From the NCBI GenBank assembly GCA_009192285.1, contig CM018603.1:5391613-5455612 (forward strand): DNA of 64,000 bases, given 5' to 3'. The stretch is from Morchella semilibera (lineage: Eukaryota > Ascomycota > Pezizomycetes > Pezizales > Morchellaceae). Both the position numbers and the translations under genes were made by a program. A model generated the notes under the pieces. That model was given only the letters and a program-made list of their open reading frames with translations. It searched no databases and had not been told where the DNA came from. Position 1 is the first letter of the stretch; every line of letters begins with the position of its first letter. Of the stretch, positions 33,201-44,487 are shown piece by piece.

Positions 33201-36101
33201 CGACAAATGAGTCACAGCAGTCTTGGTCAGGGATCTATGAAGAAAACACGCAGTCTTCTGAGGACAAAGAGCGGAATATATATGTACGTTCATTTTGGCC
33301 TGATCACGTGGATGGCTCCTTTAATGAGGCAAATCCCATTGATCCGGGTCTTCTGAGGCTTTTGAATCACTTTCTGAGCCCCGGCTCGGATTATGCGACC
33401 AGGTCTTACCCAAGGATAGGCGACCGTTTCCCCTATCGCCATGCGAACGAGAAACGATCGGGATCGGGGGATTCACACAGATCCTGGCTTAGGGATAATC
33501 GAGACCCACTATTCGTAATGGCCTTTTTTCAATTTGGCGAAGAGATGGAGTGTCTTTGGCAGGAGATGATCTTAGGCGTCAACAGTAGGGGCTCACCTGG
33601 CGCCTTATTGCTAGCGGCAGTTTGTACTCGTCGGAGTCGATGGATGCTTGATTTCCTCTTGCAGCAGGGGGTTGGCTTTCATTTTGCGGAAGATTCCAGC
33701 CTAGAGCGCTATGAGCATACATGCCTATACACTGCGATCACGCACTTACAAGCTGAGGCGATCATTAAACTACTCGAGAGGGCAGCGGTACCTCCTGAAG
33801 GGGCGTTCGTACGATCTTGGTCTCACCCAATTGCTAGAGTTAATATCCTGGGGCATATTGTAGAATCTTCTCGCAACGACCTAGGCTGTCTTAAAAGTGC
33901 CTTGAGTTGGAACAGACTCGTATTCCTCCAGAACAGACAGATTACTATATGTAGGGATTCAGATGACAAATTAAATAACAATGGACAACAGCGGCATCCG
34001 CTAAACATATCCGAGTATTTTAGGATGTCCAGGGTCGTTTTGTTCACCGCACTGAGGGCAGAAAACGCTCGAGATATATTAGAGCTCCTATTTAGTTACT
34101 ACCCCCGCCTGAAGATTAATATAGGAATTCTCACCCAGGCCGTAAGAAGAGGTCTCAAGAGTATTAAGACGATTCAATACTTGCTTGATAGGAATGCCAG
34201 TCTGAGGGTAACCGAGCCGTTATTGGTAAGTGCAGCAGGGAACACGGGTCAAGATGTTGTGGGTTTTTAATCAATCGCGATGCGGGTCTGGAGGTTACCG
34301 AAGCGGTGTTTGTAGCAGCAGCAGCGAATATGGGGCGGGGTTTCGATATTATACAGTTCTTAATCAATCGCGATGCGGGTCTGGAGGTTACCGAAGCGGT
34401 GTTTGTAGCAGCAGCAGCGAACAAGTTTCAGGGTTCCGACATTATACAGCTCCTAATCAACCGCGATGCGGGTCTGGAGGTTACCGAAGCGGTGTTTGTA
34501 GCAGCAGCAGCGAATATGGGGCGGGCGATATTATACAGTTCTTAATCAATCGCGATGCGGGTCTGGAGGTACCGAAGCGGTGTTTGTAGCAGCAGCAGCG
34601 AATATGGGCGGGGTTTCGATATTATACAGTTCTTAATCAATCGCGATGCGGGTCTGGAGGTTACCGAAGCGGTGTTTGTAGCAGCAGCAGCGAACAAGTT
34701 TCAGGTTCCGACATTATACAGCTCCTAATCAACCGCGATGCGGGTCTGGAGGTTACCGAAGCGGTGTTGTAGCAGCAGCAGCGAACAAGTTTCAGGGTTC
34801 CGACATTATACAGCTCCTAATCAACCGCGATGCGGGTCTGGAGGTTACCGAAGCGGTGTTAGTAGCAGCAGCAGCGAACAGTTTCAGGTTCCGACATTAT
34901 ACAGCTCCTAATCAACCCTTCGAACCGCGTTGCGGGTCTGGAGGTTACCGAAGCAGTGTTGGTAGCAGCGAACTGGCGGCATGGTTCCAAAATTATACAG
35001 CTCCTAAACAACCGCGTTGCGGGTCTGGAGGTTACCGAAGCAGTGTTGGTAGCAGCAGCAGCGAACTGGCGGCATGGTTCCAAAATTATACAGCTCCTAA
35101 TCAACCGCGTTGCGGGTCTGGAGGTTACCGAAGCAGTGTTGGTAGCAGCAGCAGCGAACTGGCGGCATGGTTCCGAAATTATACAGCTCCTAATCAACCG
35201 CGTTGCGGTTCTGGAGGTTACCGAAGCGGTGTTAGTAGCAGCAGCAGCGAATCAGCGGCGGGGTTCCAAAATTATACAGCTCCTAATCAACCGCGTTCCG
35301 GGTCTAGAGGTTACCGAAGCGGTGTTGGTAGCAGCAGCAGCGAACTGGCGGCAGGGTTCCGACATTATACAGTTCTTAATCAACCGCAATGCGGGTCTGG
35401 AGGTTACCGAAGCGGTGTTGGTAGCAGCAGCAGCGAACAAGTGGGAGGGTTCCGACATTATACAGTTCTTAATCAACCGCGATCCGGGTCTGGAGGTTAC
35501 CGAGGCGGTGTTGGTTGCGGCAGCTTCGGGCGGCCACGATCCAACTGTGCAAGTTGCCGGGTCAGCAGCAAAGGGGGACAGTAAGTGGATTCTCAAACCC
35601 ACCTTTGATCAGCCACCAAGTCTCAATCCTCCTTAGTTGACACGCCTAGTAGAAATATGGAAGAACTATCTTTCTCCTGAGACTTTAGAGCTGCTCTTTG
35701 ATCGAGATCCAAATCTTAAGATTACGGAGCCCGTGATGATAGCGGCAGCATCGAGCACGCTCAGTATTGACATTTTCATGTGCTTTTTTCGTCACGATCC
35801 AAGTCTGAAGGTTACTGAGCCCACATTGCTGGCAATAGCATCAAACGAGGACGGTGACGACACTATGGAATTCTTGTTCAACTACGGCGCTGTCCTAGAG
35901 ATTTCGAAAGCTGTAATTTTAGTTGCAGCGGAGGTCTGGTCTGGGTACCACGGACTTCCAATGTTTATGATGCTGCAGCATTGTAAGGATTTGGCGTTCA
36001 CGGAGAGTGAGCTGAAGAGGCTCAGGTCTAGTGAATATAAGGAAACGATCGAGGAATTCTTAGGCGGTGGGAGGGAGGATGGATGTTACCCAGGTTACTA
36101 G
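30258..36101 (+). pseudogene. NACHT NLR-like gene with near-identical C-terminal repeats, frame broken
   Basis: Fungal NLR (STAND) gene. Exon 1 from ATG 30,258 (Ser/Thr/Pro-rich leader) to about 30,644; exon 2 from 30,718; exon 3 from 31,128; further exons to 36,101. The N-terminal domain is the common fungal NLR type (ADKLLDWVDKFKNIG ... YDPSHAALPWAGIRFVLQ). The NTPase has Walker A LRGMPGAGKTKLT (split by an intron at 32,0xx), Walker B TTIIIDALDEV and sensor FVSSRDY, then a winged-helix-like LWAQLSYR ... HLSVQEFLEE. The C-terminus is a repeat array (34.2-35.6 kb) and diverged repeats to the stop. One frame break lies near 30,845 and several in the repeat array. Family role: intracellular recognition and regulated cell death. 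Whether this copy is dead or has indel errors cannot be decided here. Confidence 0.82.
34200..35520 (+). repeat. ~96-99-bp tandem repeat array in the NLR
   Basis: About 14 copies of a unit encoding GLEVTEAVLVAAAAN...IIQLLINR, plus diverged copies before (34,206) and after (about 35,720 and 35,812). Middle units are almost identical at DNA level; outer ones share only the VTEP..IAAAS pattern. This ankyrin-like VTE-repeat type is common in fungal NLRs. Units differ by occasional single-base gains or losses that shift the frame. Confidence 0.9.
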
Positions 36102-39100
36102 CTTGACGTTTGAGGATTCCTATATTGACGGAGAGGTTAGGAACCCATCCAATACACGTATACTCTGCTAACTCAATAGTAGCAGGAGGGTTAGTGTGCT
36201 GTTAAGATCGTTCGCGTTAACCTTTTCATTTCTTCCGTGTTGAAAGGTTCCTAGTGTTTCCTTATCATGACAAATGTAGCGTTCCACACCGCCCACAGTT
36301 CGTGGAATTTCATTATCATCTACCTGTCTTTCCCGTGTTCACCAAATTAGGTTTAGTTTTTCTTTGAAGCGTTGACTTACTTGCTAGCTGGATATGATTA
36401 GCTTCTAGGCTTCTGCACCCCTAATCAGCTGAGTCCTAGCATAATAACTGAATCCCCTCCTAATGGCCATAATCCCATTCAGGCCATACCAGGCCAGTAC
36501 AGACTGAGATGCATTTTAACAAGTATTGTCCAATGGCGGGACGCTTTAATGGCGTAGCTGATGCCACGCTAAATCTCTCTTCAAAACTTCATATCCATAA
36601 TCAATGCGGACCTTTTTTGGTAGGTTCTGACATTATGGGGTGCAGCGCTGATCGTTCTGAAACCTACTCTGTACCTAATTCATGACAACTATCAAGACAT
36701 GAATCACACGGAAAGGTCTCCTAGAATGTACAGAAGTGTGTGGGGTTGAATGGGCAGTTTACCTTTGCCTTTAGCAACCTGATTATCCCTGCCTGCATAT
36801 TTCCAATTCCCAGTAATTGCCAAATTACAAAACCCTGAACCTGACATCTTTTCCCTTCTGTGCCCCGACAAACAATGTCACAATAACCCTCCCATCCTAA
36901 TTTTGGGTATGATGTCGCCTTCCCATGGTTACCCGGCTGATGTCGTGTACCTGATAGTCCTTGGCAGTGTCCTAGCACATCCAGGGAGATTGCTTATCCA
37001 GGAATCTCCCTAGGCAAGCTGGTTTAACCAGGAAGCTTCCCCCTCAAGGAACTACATTTGACAGTGTCCAGAAGTTCCGATAAACCCTCAGTTCACTCAG
37101 TGCTATGAGTAGAACAGCGTTGGCGTCATTCATGTAGGGGCCAACATGCTATTCGATTCAATGGCAACATGCTCTTCAGTCCGTTGGTGGGATGGTTATG
37201 GGGACTCACCGAGCAGCGTTATACTCTGAGTTGTGCAAATCAAACTCTTGATTATCTCATTTGAGTTTACCAGAACCATGGTTTGGGGTGCAAGCATCCT
37301 CTGCTGCCCTCCCATCCTTCCTATTTATACCTATTAGTGTACTCGCAAAATAGAAGCACGGTTTTATTATTACTTCCGGAATAAATGACTGGCCCATCAA
37401 ACATCCTTAATGAACTGGGTAACTCTAAGCCTACTTAATTGAGGAGGAGGCCAGTTGGCCCAGGAAACAACCTGGGCAAGCCAGTTCATTCGGGAGACTT
37501 CCTGGATAAGTGGTCTCCCTGTGTGGGCTAGAACACATTTTATCATAGGTTTGCATTAGCAATTGCAGTATCAATGGGCTAGAGAAACAAAGACAACCAA
37601 TCGCATGAAATCATCAATTATATCGTCATGTAGCTCTGCAATATCCACACACAAACAGGGAGCCACAAATGATAATTATTGTAAGGATTCGGAGACTCCC
37701 GACACGATGAGCTCCAAATATAGGCATCACTCTAGTCGTATTTGTGCTGGTCAACCCCGATCGTCGCCAAATATAAGGGAGATAATTATCTATTTCGTTC
37801 ACCTTATGAATAGTAGTAAGTAGTCTCTACTAGCCTTGTAAGTAAATCAAACGATGCTTTACTCTTCAAAGGAAAGCTGGGAAACGGGTCTAGTGTTCCC
37901 CATGAGACTGTTCAAGACCAGCTCAGGGTACAGGCCCAGCTCACCCCGCCCCGCGGGGGTATTAGGCTCATTTGGGCTCCTTTTATAAGTGTAAGCTCAC
38001 AATATTCGAACCTGCTCGAGCCTCCTCTAAGTGATACCACATGATGCAGCACCCAAAAACGCAAATCTTAAGGTATCTTTTTAGACATACCTACTAGAGA
38101 TCTAAACGTTTTTGCCAAGGGCCCCAGATCTGCCATTCATATTGGCCTCGAATAAGAGGTCATGGAAGAATAGCTAAGAATGATTTGTGCCAGGAACAAC
38201 AAGATTACTGAGAGTAACGAGATTTCAGAAAGAGCCCCGGATATCGATAAATCTGGTCTAGTATCTACTATGTTTACAAACACTCAGCAGGCTCGGGACA
38301 GGCCATACCTATGAGCCGCCTCGTCTTGTGGGGAACTTTAAACGAATTGCAATATTCAATACCTTGATGATCTTTCTGCAAATGAGACCATTGGTTCATT
38401 TACCCAGAATCTTACATTAACAGATTTTTAACAGAATTCCTGTTACTTTGATTGATAGTAAAAATCAATAAGTTTGTGATGTACCATTTATTATAAGATT
38501 TTATCTGAATTCTAACTTCTAAGTCCTTGGTCTAATAATCTTATTGTTACAGGTTCAACTGCCGCATATTCCTTTGTTTTTTCGCGTTTTACCCCAAATT
38601 GGTAGAAAAATACATTTGTAAATGTGTCAAAAAAAGATATACACATGCCTTCCCTATAGTAATTCTGATGCCTTTCCCCCAACCACACACTTTCACATAC
38701 ACACCACTCGCCAAATCGCTCAAGTTGGATTTTGATTCATATACCCATTCGCCCCCCCTACGCTACTAGAGGGTACAAAGTTGCAATCCACCCAGATAAG
38801 AGCCAATACATTCAGGACGAGCCGGAGCCTGGTCCAGATGGTAGATGTCTATGATAGTGGCCCAGAGTGGACTAGCTATCCGGTTGTTAGCGGTCCAGTC
38901 CTTGATCTTGCCGCCACTATACATATAGTGGCAGGCGATAAAATCTAAAGTCATAAGCGATCACTCGGTTTCTTGTGTTCAAACATTATTTATTCATCCA
39001 TACTCCGTATATGCATGCAGCCTTCCGGCTATGGCAACTGTGTTCAAAACATGATAATAGTGATAATCTATAATCTTTCATACTTGCATGCAACCCTTCG

Positions 39101-39499
39101 ATTATGTCGGCGTACTCGGGATTACCGCTGTCCCTATTTGGGCAAGCCACTGAGGGGAACTTCCGAGGCGCAGTGTGACCGTCTTTGTTCAAAACATAAA
39201 CTCTAGCAGCGGAATAAGTTGTTGTAATGCCAAGCCCCAATACAGAAGGGGGTTTAGCAGCCTTTATAATAATAATTTGCCTGACAAAGAAGTAACTAGT
39301 AATTGTCAAGGCCCGGCTACGTTATTAGAGTCAGGTACTCACAAGATGCTTTTCTCAGAACCTATCTAAATAACCACACCTCTATATACCACATACTGCT
39401 ACTGGCCATGGATCTTGACATACTTTGCATTAAGAGTAACAAGTAAAGGGACCGCTTCAACTATCCAAACCATATAAGACTCATGCATCTCACCGGTGT
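36102..39499. other. Gene-free repeat region
   Basis: No convincing gene. Possible weak TIR pair at 36,982 (CAGGGAGATTGCTTATCCAG) and 37,521 (reverse complement CAGGGAGACCACTTATCCAG), suggesting a ~540-bp hAT-like fragment without a clear target duplication. The rest is AT-rich unrecognised sequence. Confidence 0.4.
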
Positions 39500-40125
39500 T
39501 GTCCCGGCGTCTTGGCATCGGTCCCAAGGGCTCGGTAGTCGAAGCGCTGTTGCGATTGTTGGGATAATGCTAAGCGAGGAGGAGGTATACTGTGGAGGGG
39601 GTATCGTCATTGGATTCTAGGAGTTTCGATGGCGTGATGGATTGGTAATGTAAATAACGAAGATGGTGGGGAGGAATACAAGGTGTGGCTGTGATGGATT
39701 TCTATGGGTTTCTATGAGCTGATGTATACGTCATAGCAAACTGGTGGAGGAGATGTGTTAAATAGCGGGGGTTAGATGTTTTCCTTAGTTCTTTCTTTCT
39801 TTTCTCTCTGTCTCGTCTTCCTGTCATCTCGGTATATAGGAATCTACTTCTATTTCTAAGCCATAGCTCTTCGTACCAAAAACTCGGTCCTCTCAAAAGA
39901 GGAAACCTATAGTATCTCTCATCGTTCTCGTTGAGGTCCATTTGGTCCTCACTCCCCCTGCCCTGCGTTCTTGTGCTTTTGCCCTTGCCTTTGCCTTCGC
40001 TGGTGCCTGTGCTTGTGCTGGCCGGTGTTGCCCTTGTCTTCGTCGGTCTTCTCGTCGCTTAGGCTGCGCTCCTCGGGTGCTTCTGCGTCATCATTGTCAT
40101 CTTCTTCTTTGCGTCGGGTTACTCC
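39500..40125 (-). repeat. Dispersed ~0.9-kb repeat, copy B
   Basis: Inverted partner of 3005-3925. It lacks both CATCAGCAAG insertions and so preserves their empty sites. On the minus strand near 40,105-39,940 it encodes an acidic to basic low-complexity peptide (SLSDEKTDEDKGN then GQHKHRHQRRQRQ). Confidence 0.65.
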
Positions 40126-42762
40126 GTCACAGGTGTAAAGAAAAGGTTAACCGATACCAATTTAACTAGTCCCATGTAAACCAATGGTGCGAGCCAAATC
40201 TTGCGCTCTGCCACTGTTGTAGGCTGCCACGGACGTGATCAAACTAGTTGGCACTCACGGAATTCGCCACCTTCCTATCGGAATTACGGACTTTATGCCC
40301 GCACTTTCGCCTCTGCGTACGCACTGGCACTGGTGGCGAAGAGGTCATGCTCGCGATCCAAGACAGAGTTTGAAGAATACTAACCGACTCCTCCGGCTTT
40401 CAAGCACAGGAGAGACACTGTTGCATGAGCCACATATGCAGGAAATAATGACTTAAATGTAGTGTGGCCGACGAGCCACCCTAAGTCGAGCAGGAGTAAA
40501 AGCTTGACCGGACCCGCAATAACAGCTGCTTGACTTGTCCTCGCTTGTAAGAGCCAGAGTAGCCCGAACTGAGCTCAGGCTTCCCAGATAGGAGCTCCAG
40601 GAGTCATTCGTGCTCTCTTTGTGTAAATATATTTATTAGGGTTAGGGTTGAGTTCTTCCGGATTTCATGGTTTGGGCATATCTAGTCGAGCAGCGGACAA
40701 GCTCGAGTTAACTCGGCTCTTAAGAACAGCTGCTCGTGGCTGCTGGAGCTTTAGACACGAGTCGGGGCTCGGGTTAACTCGTCTCGTCGACTACATTACT
40801 CAAGTGATTGAAAGCATGGCGTACCACCAATTAAGCATGCGCAAGGGATGCAGCTGTCGGTACTTTCATCGTCTGCTTTCTCTCAACGCCGGTAAAAGTG
40901 CCACCCTCATACCAAAGCATACTGGGTGTCCTGTCCTTCTTGACTTCGATGATGCCCTCCCAACCGCAGCTTCCCCTCTCGAAGCCTTTCCTCATTCCCG
41001 TCTTGAATGCAACCTGAATAGCTAATTTCTGACACTCGAGTAACAGGTAGCTTCATAAATTGAATAGGAACATGCCGCGACTGAAACACAACTCTTATTT
41101 TCGTATCGGAGCCACTCCACCCGGGCGTGGATCATGCACCGATGTTTCCTCGCCCCCATCCAAAGGCTCGCATGTGCTAATAGGTCATGGATGGAATGGA
41201 ATACTCCTGTCCACCAGCGCACCATACAGATCCGTCACCCCGGGTATCAATGGGGAATAGCATTCCTATCTCCACCCCGTCGAGAGGAGTGCCCCCTCTT
41301 TGTGTCACGCTTAATGCCGGTGGTAATTTTCCCAAAGGCTGTATTATGTTTACTCGGTGGTGCCTCTATCCGCAAACCCAATTGCCCAAGGCCAGCCAGT
41401 CATTGTAGGCGGCGCGATCGGATCACCGAGATAGATACTTTTCTACATTGCGGGATTGTGTCAGGTCTTTTATCGCGCGCCTTGCATGGCACCGCATGGA
41501 ATACGCTCTCAACGAGGGCAGGATGTGCGCTTTGGCGCGCTTCTAGCATGGATGGGTTATCTCCCCCTTGGCTCCGTGAGCGGGTCGCGTGAGGGGTATG
41601 GGTTCGTGTGCGGGGGTGTGGTGTCCCTTTCCTACTAGCTCTAGCGTACCAACGTATCTCGTGATATGCTCTTCCGCCTGTGCACACCCACGCACCGGAT
41701 GTTGCCTGCGGGGCCGTAGAGGCTAGTGTGGAGATTTAAGAGGAAATCTTCTCCTCGCGCTGTTGATAGTACCTGTGATAGCCGATATATTTCTTGCCTC
41801 CGGGTGCTTTCTTAGCTCGTTTTATCTACTCTTGTGAGAGCCCCTCAAGACTCCCACATGGGATCCGCACCGGAATCGTTTAAAGCCGCACCTTAAGTGA
41901 TGCTACTCAAGCGCCTTCGTTTCCGGTGAGTTGCGGTTCGGTTCGTTTGGTTTTGGGATCTCGGTTTTAGTTGAGTTCGGGGGGTGCCAAGGCACAGGAG
42001 AACATGACTTGCAATATTCCGGAATCGAAGTCGCCCCGGATCGATCGCTTGTGGTCAACTAATGTGGTAGGAATTAAATAGAAAAAAAGTTAATGTTTTT
42101 GAGGGTTAGGGTTGTTTCCCGCGACCGACTGGGATGGGGGTGTGGACCGGAGGAGCAGGCTTCGTTGTCAATTCTGTCCGCAGAAATGAGAAGCACCGAA
42201 GCGAACATACAAACAGAAGAACAGATCTGCAGGATCTGTCTGTCCAAGAGGGTGGCGGAGAAGAGAGGGTGTCTCTCCACCCCCGCGGATTATCCTCCGC
42301 GAGGACAGCGAGCGAGAGACCGGCGCAGGCCTGAAACTGTGTGGTGATACGGGTGGCGGGCTTCCGGCAACAGATGGGATTTCCTCATGATGTCAGGGTC
42401 CCGGGTGGGTGTGGAGGACAGACCGCATGCAGGTACCGCGGTGGAATCTGCAGGTACAAACATGCACGTGTCGCGTGCTGTTAAGCGAGGGTGGCGCTGG
42501 GCCTTGCATGTGTCTGATCCTTATGTGCTCGTTGTTGTGGGGTGTGGGTTGACGCTAAGGGCTAGGTTTGCGCCGGCGACTATTTCTCTCCCACCCGGCG
42601 GAGGTTTCTTTAGCTGAAGCAAGGAGTGGGTAGCAAAGTGGGTTCTTTGCCCGGGGGAGTCTCATACTGGGGGGAGCGTAAGTAGATGTGTTTGGGAGTG
42701 TGTGACAGGTTACCCACGCCGGAGTAGCGGGCTTGGCAGATACCATCAGCTACAGGCGGCGC
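40126..42762. other. Gene-free intergenic region
   Basis: No supported gene. Contains CTCGAGTTAACTCG-like words near 40.70-40.79 kb and short TTAGGGTTAGGG motifs near 40,637 and 42,101. Confidence 0.4.
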
Positions 42763-42893
42763 TATACTCGTAGTTTTCTAACGTTTCCGAACTGGACTGG
42801 GTCTGCATACCACCAAAATCTAGCTGCCAAGCACGATTTACGCCCATATGCAGGCCCAGTCCAGTTCGGAAACGTTAGAAAACTACGAGTATA
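42763..42893. repeat. Near-perfect 131-bp palindromic element
   Basis: Arms 42,763-42,810 and 42,846-42,893 (TATACTCGTAGTTTTCTAAC...) are complementary over 48 bp with one mismatch, around a 35-bp loop. A TA start on each side would fit a mariner-type MITE. Confidence 0.7.
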
Positions 42894-42975
42894 TTTATTA
42901 CTCTGTTACCCCCGCATGACACCAACCAAACGCATCCAAACACGCATGGCTGCGGTCATTGCCACTCGACACCAG

Positions 42976-43231
42976 CCCGGGAACTGAACCTTGACTATTG
43001 CGATTGCGTAACCTGAGTTTTATGACTACATGTAAGTATGCTACCAGAAATATATTAACAAATTCCATGTGCTGTGCTGGATCGCCAGAGAGAAAAGCAT
43101 CGGTAAATTGTTGAGGAACGACATCACGGAAAGGACCCCGAGCGCATTTTCCAAAAGCCCCCCTGTAAACAAATAAAAAGATACTTCCAAAGCTGGTTAC
43201 GAATCAACGGATACATTTACATGGCTGGTAG
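42976..43231. mobile_element. Truncated copy of the CTACCA TIR/tRNA-like element
   Basis: Shares the tRNA-like block (GGGAACTGAACCTTGACTAT) and the right end ACATGGCTGGTAG with the 28.3-kb element, but no left end is visible. Confidence 0.55.
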
Positions 43232-43356
43232 AGCCATCCCCCAGCGAGGACGCTACATCTTCCCAAAGTGTAACCTGCGCATTCCCGGATCCTCCAGCGT
43301 AGCTCCGTCGATGTCTATATACCGTGTTGAGGCTAGCGACCACTTTTGTTAACTAT

Positions 43357-44487
43357 CTACCAAATAACAATGGAAATGAATCAGGAAATGAACTGTAAAT
43401 TGCATCTGTGGCTTTTATTTCCTTTGTGTCAACTCCATACTTGGATTACATATTATTTGATATCATACCCTCTAGATCCACCCACTTTAGAAATGGATCC
43501 AGAAAGGAATCTTAAGCTATATACATATGCCCTCCTAGCAAATTCATTATCCCCAATAATTAAGAATAAAGATGCTTAGGGTTGAACCTGGGTACTGAAT
43601 TAAATCATTCACGTCTTATCACTTACACCATTGAAAATTGATATACTAAACACTATATATTTACCGTTGAAGAGTAAGAAAAAATCTTTCTGTGTCTTGG
43701 TAGCTCGGAAGAAGACGTTAGAAGAGAGGACGGGTAACTAGGTGGCATCGAGAGGAGGAGAGATTCTTGACAACTGACCCAGCCTGCAGCTATGCGAAAG
43801 CATCAGAAACAGCATCAAAAATCACACCCAGAAATAGCATCAGAGAGTGTGTAAAGAAAGAAGATTTCTGGTCTAGACGCAAATCCGAAGAAGGATATCA
43901 GGAAGGGAGAAATCATATTTAGGTTACTAGTTAAATAACGTAATATCCAATTGGCACTTACAGGGGAGAGAAACATGCATGACGTATTTAATAGCCGCCG
44001 GTATAAATAAGACATTCAAGATACACTAAGCAGGGTATCAGAAAAGACACCGGAAAGGGTTTCAGGAGGGGTAAAGGAAAAGATATTTCTGGCCCCGGCA
44101 TAGCAAAGGGTTAAAAAGGCATAAAAAAGGCATCAGAAAGGGCGCTATATATTTTCATAGTGGCATTTAAGAAGAGGTCTAGCAAGAGTCAGATGTATGT
44201 AATACCTGCTAGTCTATATAATGATATTAAGAGGAATATCCGAAAAGGCATAGCAAAAGGCATTGAAGAAAAGATCGGAAAGGAGGTTAAAGAATATATT
44301 AAAGTAGGTACTAAAAAAAAGACCACCATGAGCAGCATGGCACTCACCGATGTAGGTAGGATGTTAATGTATAAGACAGGGGAAAGGTACCAAAGAAAAA
44401 AAGGATTTCTAGCTTTGGAAACGAATCCTTGATGCATTTTCACGTCCTGCAGAAATGGATCAAATGATTCATTCCCATAGCTAGTAG
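43357..44487. mobile_element. Larger CTACCA-family TIR element with tRNA-like segment
   Basis: A 1,131-bp element from CTACCAAATAACAATGGAAA to AGCTAGTAG; its terminal CTACNA and ATGAATCA words match the 28.3-kb element. A tRNA-like antisense block (GGTTCAACCC near 43,575) is inside. A 90-codon lysine-rich reading at 44,160-44,432 (NDIKRNIRKGIAKGIEEKIG) is open but built from GGCATCAGAAA-type repeats, so I do not call it a gene. Confidence 0.5.

Noticed and set aside
34200-35520. Regularly spaced near-identical repeats, considered as a CRISPR array
   Set aside because: Repeats are contiguous coding units of ~33 residues without unique spacers, inside a eukaryotic NLR gene.
36982-37521. A ~540-bp hAT-like element
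   Set aside because: The ends look inverted (CAGGGAGA...) but no 8-bp duplication is visible and arms are imperfect; kept only as a remark in the region entry.
44160-44432. Lysine-rich 90-codon reading
   Set aside because: Built from degenerate GGCATCAGAAA-type repeats inside a TIR element; no independent support.
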